Shown here: positions 60,749 through 64,000 of the stretch, in pieces
Layout of the letters: each line of letters starts with the position of its first letter
Numbering within the stretch: the stretch's first letter is position 1
Assembly: GCF_000424685.1 (NCBI RefSeq)
Contig: NZ_KE384224.1
Coordinates: forward strand, 723,149-787,148
Direction of reading: 5' to 3'
Length of the DNA stretch: 64,000 bases
Source: Methylococcus capsulatus str. Texas = ATCC 19069
GTDB lineage: Bacteria > Pseudomonadota > Gammaproteobacteria > Methylococcales > Methylococcaceae
Translations under genes and position numbers: made by a program
The notes under the pieces: generated by a model
Seen by the model: the letters and a program-made list of their open reading frames with translations, nothing else
The model's database searches: none
What the model was told of the DNA's origin: nothing

Positions 60749-61444
60749 TCAGGCGGCCAGCGTGCTCTGATCCACCGCCAGGCCTGGCCCCATGGTCGAA
60801 GATACGGTGATCTTCTTCACGTACACACCCTTCGCAGTGCTCGGCTTAAGCTTCTTCAGGTCCGCCAGCAAGGCCTCCAGGTTTTCCTTGAGCGCCGCCG
60901 AATCGAAGCTGATCTTTCCGATCGTGCAATGGATAATGCCCTTCTTGTCGGTACGGTAGCGGACCTGACCGGCCTTCGCGTTCTTGACAGCGGTGGCGAC
61001 GTCCGGGGTGACGGTGCCGGTCTTAGGATTGGGCATCAGCCCCCGCGGACCGAGAATCTGGCCCAACTGGCCCACGACGCGCATGGCGTCCGGCGCCGCG
61101 ATAACGACATCGAAATTGAGCTCGCCGGCCTTCACCTGGGCACCCAGATCATCCATGCCGACGATGTCCGCTCCCGCCGCCAGGGCGGCCTCGGCATTCG
61201 CTCCCTGGGCGAACACTGCCACGCGAACCGATTTGCCGGTTCCGTGGGGAAGAACGGTCGCACCGCGGACGGCCTGATCGGATTTGCGAGGATCCACGCC
61301 GAGATTCACGGCGACGTCCACCGACTCGACGAACTTGACGGAGCTGACCGATTTCAGCACCTCGAACGCATCGTCGATCGCGTACACTTTGCCGGGCTGA
61401 ACCTTATCCTTGATCGACTTCAGCCGCTTGGTCAAACGAGCCAT
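60749..61444 (-). CDS. rplA: Ribosomal protein L1
   Basis: The 231-residue protein lines the L1 stalk and represses the rplKA mRNA. Motifs: [79 protein letters not shown]. The ATG overlaps the rplK stop by one base (TGATG) with GGAGGGTG upstream, so translation is coupled. Confidence 0.98.
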   Translation of the reverse strand: MARLTKRLKSIKDKVQPGKVYAIDDAFEVLKSVSSVKFVESVDVAVNLGVDPRKSDQAVRGATVLPHGTGKSVRVAVFAQGANAEAALAAGADIVGMDDLGAQVKAGELNFDVVIAAPDAMRVVGQLGQILGPRGLMPNPKTGTVTPDVATAVKNAKAGQVRYRTDKKGIIHCTIGKISFDSAALKENLEALLADLKKLKPSTAKGVYVKKITVSSTMGPGLAVDQSTLAA

Positions 61445-61875
61445 CACACACCCTCCACAATCAAACCCATGCTGGTCGCACTGCCGGCAATGGTGCGCAC
61501 GGCGGCGTCCATGTCCGCCGCCGTCAAATCCGGCATCTTCATCTTGGCGATTTCTTCCAGCTGAGCCCGCGTGACCGTCCCGACCTTATCGGTGTTCGGC
61601 TTGGAACTTCCGGACTTCAGCCCGAGCGCCTTCTTCAGGAGCACGGACGCCGGTGGGGTCTTGGTGATGAACGTAAAACTACGGTCCGCATACACCGTGA
61701 TGACGACGGGGAGCGGAAGCCCTTTCTCGACGTTCTGGGTCTGGGCATTGAATGCCTTGCAGAATTCCATGATGTTGACGCCACGCTGGCCAAGCGCCGG
61801 ACCGACCGGCGGACTCGGATTGGCTTCACCGGCCTTGACCTGAAGCTTGATGTAACCTGTGATTTTCTTTGCCAT
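61444..61875 (-). CDS. rplK: Ribosomal protein L11
   Basis: The 143-residue protein binds the GTPase-associated 23S rRNA region. It reads [43 protein letters not shown] and later [18 protein letters not shown], all typical of L11. It follows nusG after a 98-bp spacer. Confidence 0.98.
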   Translation of the reverse strand: MAKKITGYIKLQVKAGEANPSPPVGPALGQRGVNIMEFCKAFNAQTQNVEKGLPLPVVITVYADRSFTFITKTPPASVLLKKALGLKSGSSKPNTDKVGTVTRAQLEEIAKMKMPDLTAADMDAAVRTIAGSATSMGLIVEGV

Positions 61876-61973
61876 TTTTGACTCCTATGGGTACCAACGC
61901 CGGTTACGGCTCCCCGAAAACAAAAAGGGCTCGCGGTGCAACCACGACCCCCGTCTACCAAACCCGCCCAGCC

Positions 61974-62507
61974 TTAGCCTTTTTCAACCTGTCCGAATTC
62001 GAGCTCGACAGGCGTGGAACGCCCAAAAATCAGGACGGAAACCCTGAGCTTGCTCTTTTCGTAATTGACTTCCTCGACGACACCGTTGAAATCCTTGAAC
62101 GGACCATCGATGACGCGCACCACTTCGCCAACCTCATATAGCACCTTGTGCTTAGGCTTCTTGACCCCTTCCTCCACACGCGCCAGAATCGCTTCTGCCT
62201 CCGCGTCACTGATCGGAGCGGGGTGATCGGGCGTCCCGCCAACGAAACCCAGCACCCGCGGAACGTCACGCACCAGATGCCAGGTGTCGTCATTCAACTC
62301 CATCTGGACCAGGACATAGCCCGGAAAGAATTTCCGCTCACCCTTACGCTGCTGACCCTGCCGCATTTCCAACACCTCTTCGGTCGGAACCAGGATCTTG
62401 CCAAAATAATGCTCCAGCCCGGCCCGGGCTATCCGCTCCTCCAAAGAACGCTTGACGCGGTTTTCAAAATTGGAATAAGCCTGGATCACATACCAGCGTA
62501 GCGCCAC
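61974..62507 (-). CDS. nusG: Transcription antitermination/pausing factor NusG
   Basis: The 177-residue factor has the N-terminal NGN domain that clamps RNA polymerase ([55 protein letters not shown]) and a C-terminal KOW domain ([23 protein letters not shown]) that contacts Rho or S10. It is 12 bases downstream of secE. Confidence 0.98.
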   Translation of the reverse strand: MALRWYVIQAYSNFENRVKRSLEERIARAGLEHYFGKILVPTEEVLEMRQGQQRKGERKFFPGYVLVQMELNDDTWHLVRDVPRVLGFVGGTPDHPAPISDAEAEAILARVEEGVKKPKHKVLYEVGEVVRVIDGPFKDFNGVVEEVNYEKSKLRVSVLIFGRSTPVELEFGQVEKG

Positions 62508-62519
62508 GATCGCCCCCTG

Positions 62520-62894
62520 TTACCCGGTGATCGAGGTGATTGCCCAAAACAGGAGCATATCGAGCAGCCAGAGAAAAATCCCGACGAAAAACACCAGCGC
62601 GACCACCATCAAGGTAGCCTGCGCCGCCTCCTGCCGCGTCGGCCAAACCACTTTTCGGACCTCGATGCGCGACTCACGGAAAAATCCGAGCAGCGCCCGC
62701 CCCTTGGCCGTCGCCGAAACCAATGCGACCGCGACAATACCCGCGCCGACGACACCCAGCGTGCGATAGACGACGGAATAATCGACGAAGTAATGATATG
62801 CGACGATGCCCGTGATCAGGCATACCAGCGCAAGAACGAGCTTGACGGTATCCAGACCGGAAGCACCGGACTCCGAAGTAGTTTGAGTAGACAT
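62520..62894 (-). CDS. secE: Preprotein translocase subunit SecE
   Basis: The 124-residue protein is the three-helix gammaproteobacterial SecE: two N-terminal helices (LVLALVCLITGIVAYHYFVDY; GAGIVAVALVSATA) and the conserved FFRESRIEVRKVVWPTRQEA amphipathic segment before the last helix. It clamps SecY in the inner membrane. ATG 62894 is preferred over longer upstream frames that run into a hairpin. Confidence 0.96.
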   Translation of the reverse strand: MSTQTTSESGASGLDTVKLVLALVCLITGIVAYHYFVDYSVVYRTLGVVGAGIVAVALVSATAKGRALLGFFRESRIEVRKVVWPTRQEAAQATLMVVALVFFVGIFLWLLDMLLFWAITSITG

Positions 62895-62921
62895 GCGCCG
62901 GATCGCTATGAAAACAACAGA

Positions 62922-62943
62922 GGGCGCCCTCCGAGGGGCGCCC
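62922..62943 (-). terminator. Hairpin between tRNA-Trp and secE
   Basis: On the minus strand GGGCGCC and GGCGCCC flank a short loop, followed by TCTGTTGTTTT. It may be a weak terminator or a processing signal between tuf-trpT and secE-nusG. Confidence 0.5.
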
Positions 62944-62954
62944 GCATCACGTAG

Positions 62955-63030
62955 TGGCAGGCCAGGAGGGGCTCGAACCCCCAACCTGCGGTTTTGGAGA
63001 CCGCTGCTCTACCAATTGAGCTACTGACCT
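62955..63030 (-). tRNA. tRNA-Trp (anticodon CCA)
   Basis: The cloverleaf on the minus strand: acceptor AGGTCAG pairs with CTGGCCT (one G-T pair), D-arm AGCTCAATTGGTAGAGC, anticodon loop CTCCAAA between GCGGT and ACCGC, and T-arm GGGGGTTCGAGCCCC, with encoded CCA. It lies between tuf and secE, as trpT does in other proteobacteria. Confidence 0.97.
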
Positions 63031-63070
63031 AAATATTCAGGAGGGCGACCCACGAGCGCCGCCCAATCCC

Positions 63071-64000
<930 letters not shown>

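Overview
The window is GC-rich (roughly 60-65% by eye) chromosomal DNA of a gammaproteobacterium. The gene content (cydAB of the long Q-loop type, tuf-trpT-secE-nusG-rplKAJL-rpoBC, a SmbP-like protein, cytochrome c4, PhoX-like proteins) fits a Methylococcaceae member close to Methylococcus capsulatus. That species name is an inference from recall, not from a search.

Layout. 1-5868 (minus): type II secretion genes gspE-F-G-H-I-J-K, with gspK cut by the window edge. 6163-11569: hisC, a frameshifted TVP38/DedA-like gene, a TauE exporter, Tat-exported OpgD, AlkB and a PepSY-like protein. 11654-14804 (minus): complete cytochrome bd operon cydP-cydA-cydB-cydX. 14936-18039: a sulfane-sulfur module, made of a TauE exporter and an ETHE1-like persulfide dioxygenase behind a sigma-54 type promoter, divergent from a FisR-like sigma-54 activator. 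18076-25025: multicopper oxidase, argG, Fur-box feoAB, and a sensorless sigma-54 activator downstream of a DsbD_2-like membrane protein. 25089-30889: pyrF with a terminator-like leader, an AEC transporter, a CinA-like protein, tRNA-Gly(CCC), a PhoX-like protein and a Ca2+/H+ antiporter. 30969-36589: an EcsC/DUF5132/HMA_2 trio, an unknown lipoprotein, a second PhoX-like protein and SmbP. 36657-40010 is a graveyard of fragments (acyl-CoA ligase tail, frameshifted alpha-carbonic anhydrase, PAPS-reductase-like tail, truncated phage lytic transglycosylase). 40067-50817 (minus): a ThiS-ThiG fusion, aroG-type DAHP synthase, pstC-pstA-pstB-phoU, an ATP-grasp/inactive-transglutaminase/retropepsin trio and cytochrome c4. 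50981-64000 (minus): rpoC, rpoB, rplL, rplJ, rplA, rplK, nusG, secE, tRNA-Trp and tuf (cut by the edge).

How the genes work together. Most of the window is core metabolism and information processing. The accessory signals are the sulfur-responsive sigma-54 module, phosphate-related genes in two places (two PhoX-like proteins at 28-36 kb, pst-phoU at 42-47 kb), metal handling (feoAB with a Fur box, the multicopper oxidase with Met/Cys-rich stretches, SmbP, the HMA_2 trio), and three homopolymer or frameshift sites (G8 at 7674, a broken G run near 37312, G9 at 40850). No CRISPR array, insertion sequence or replication origin was seen.
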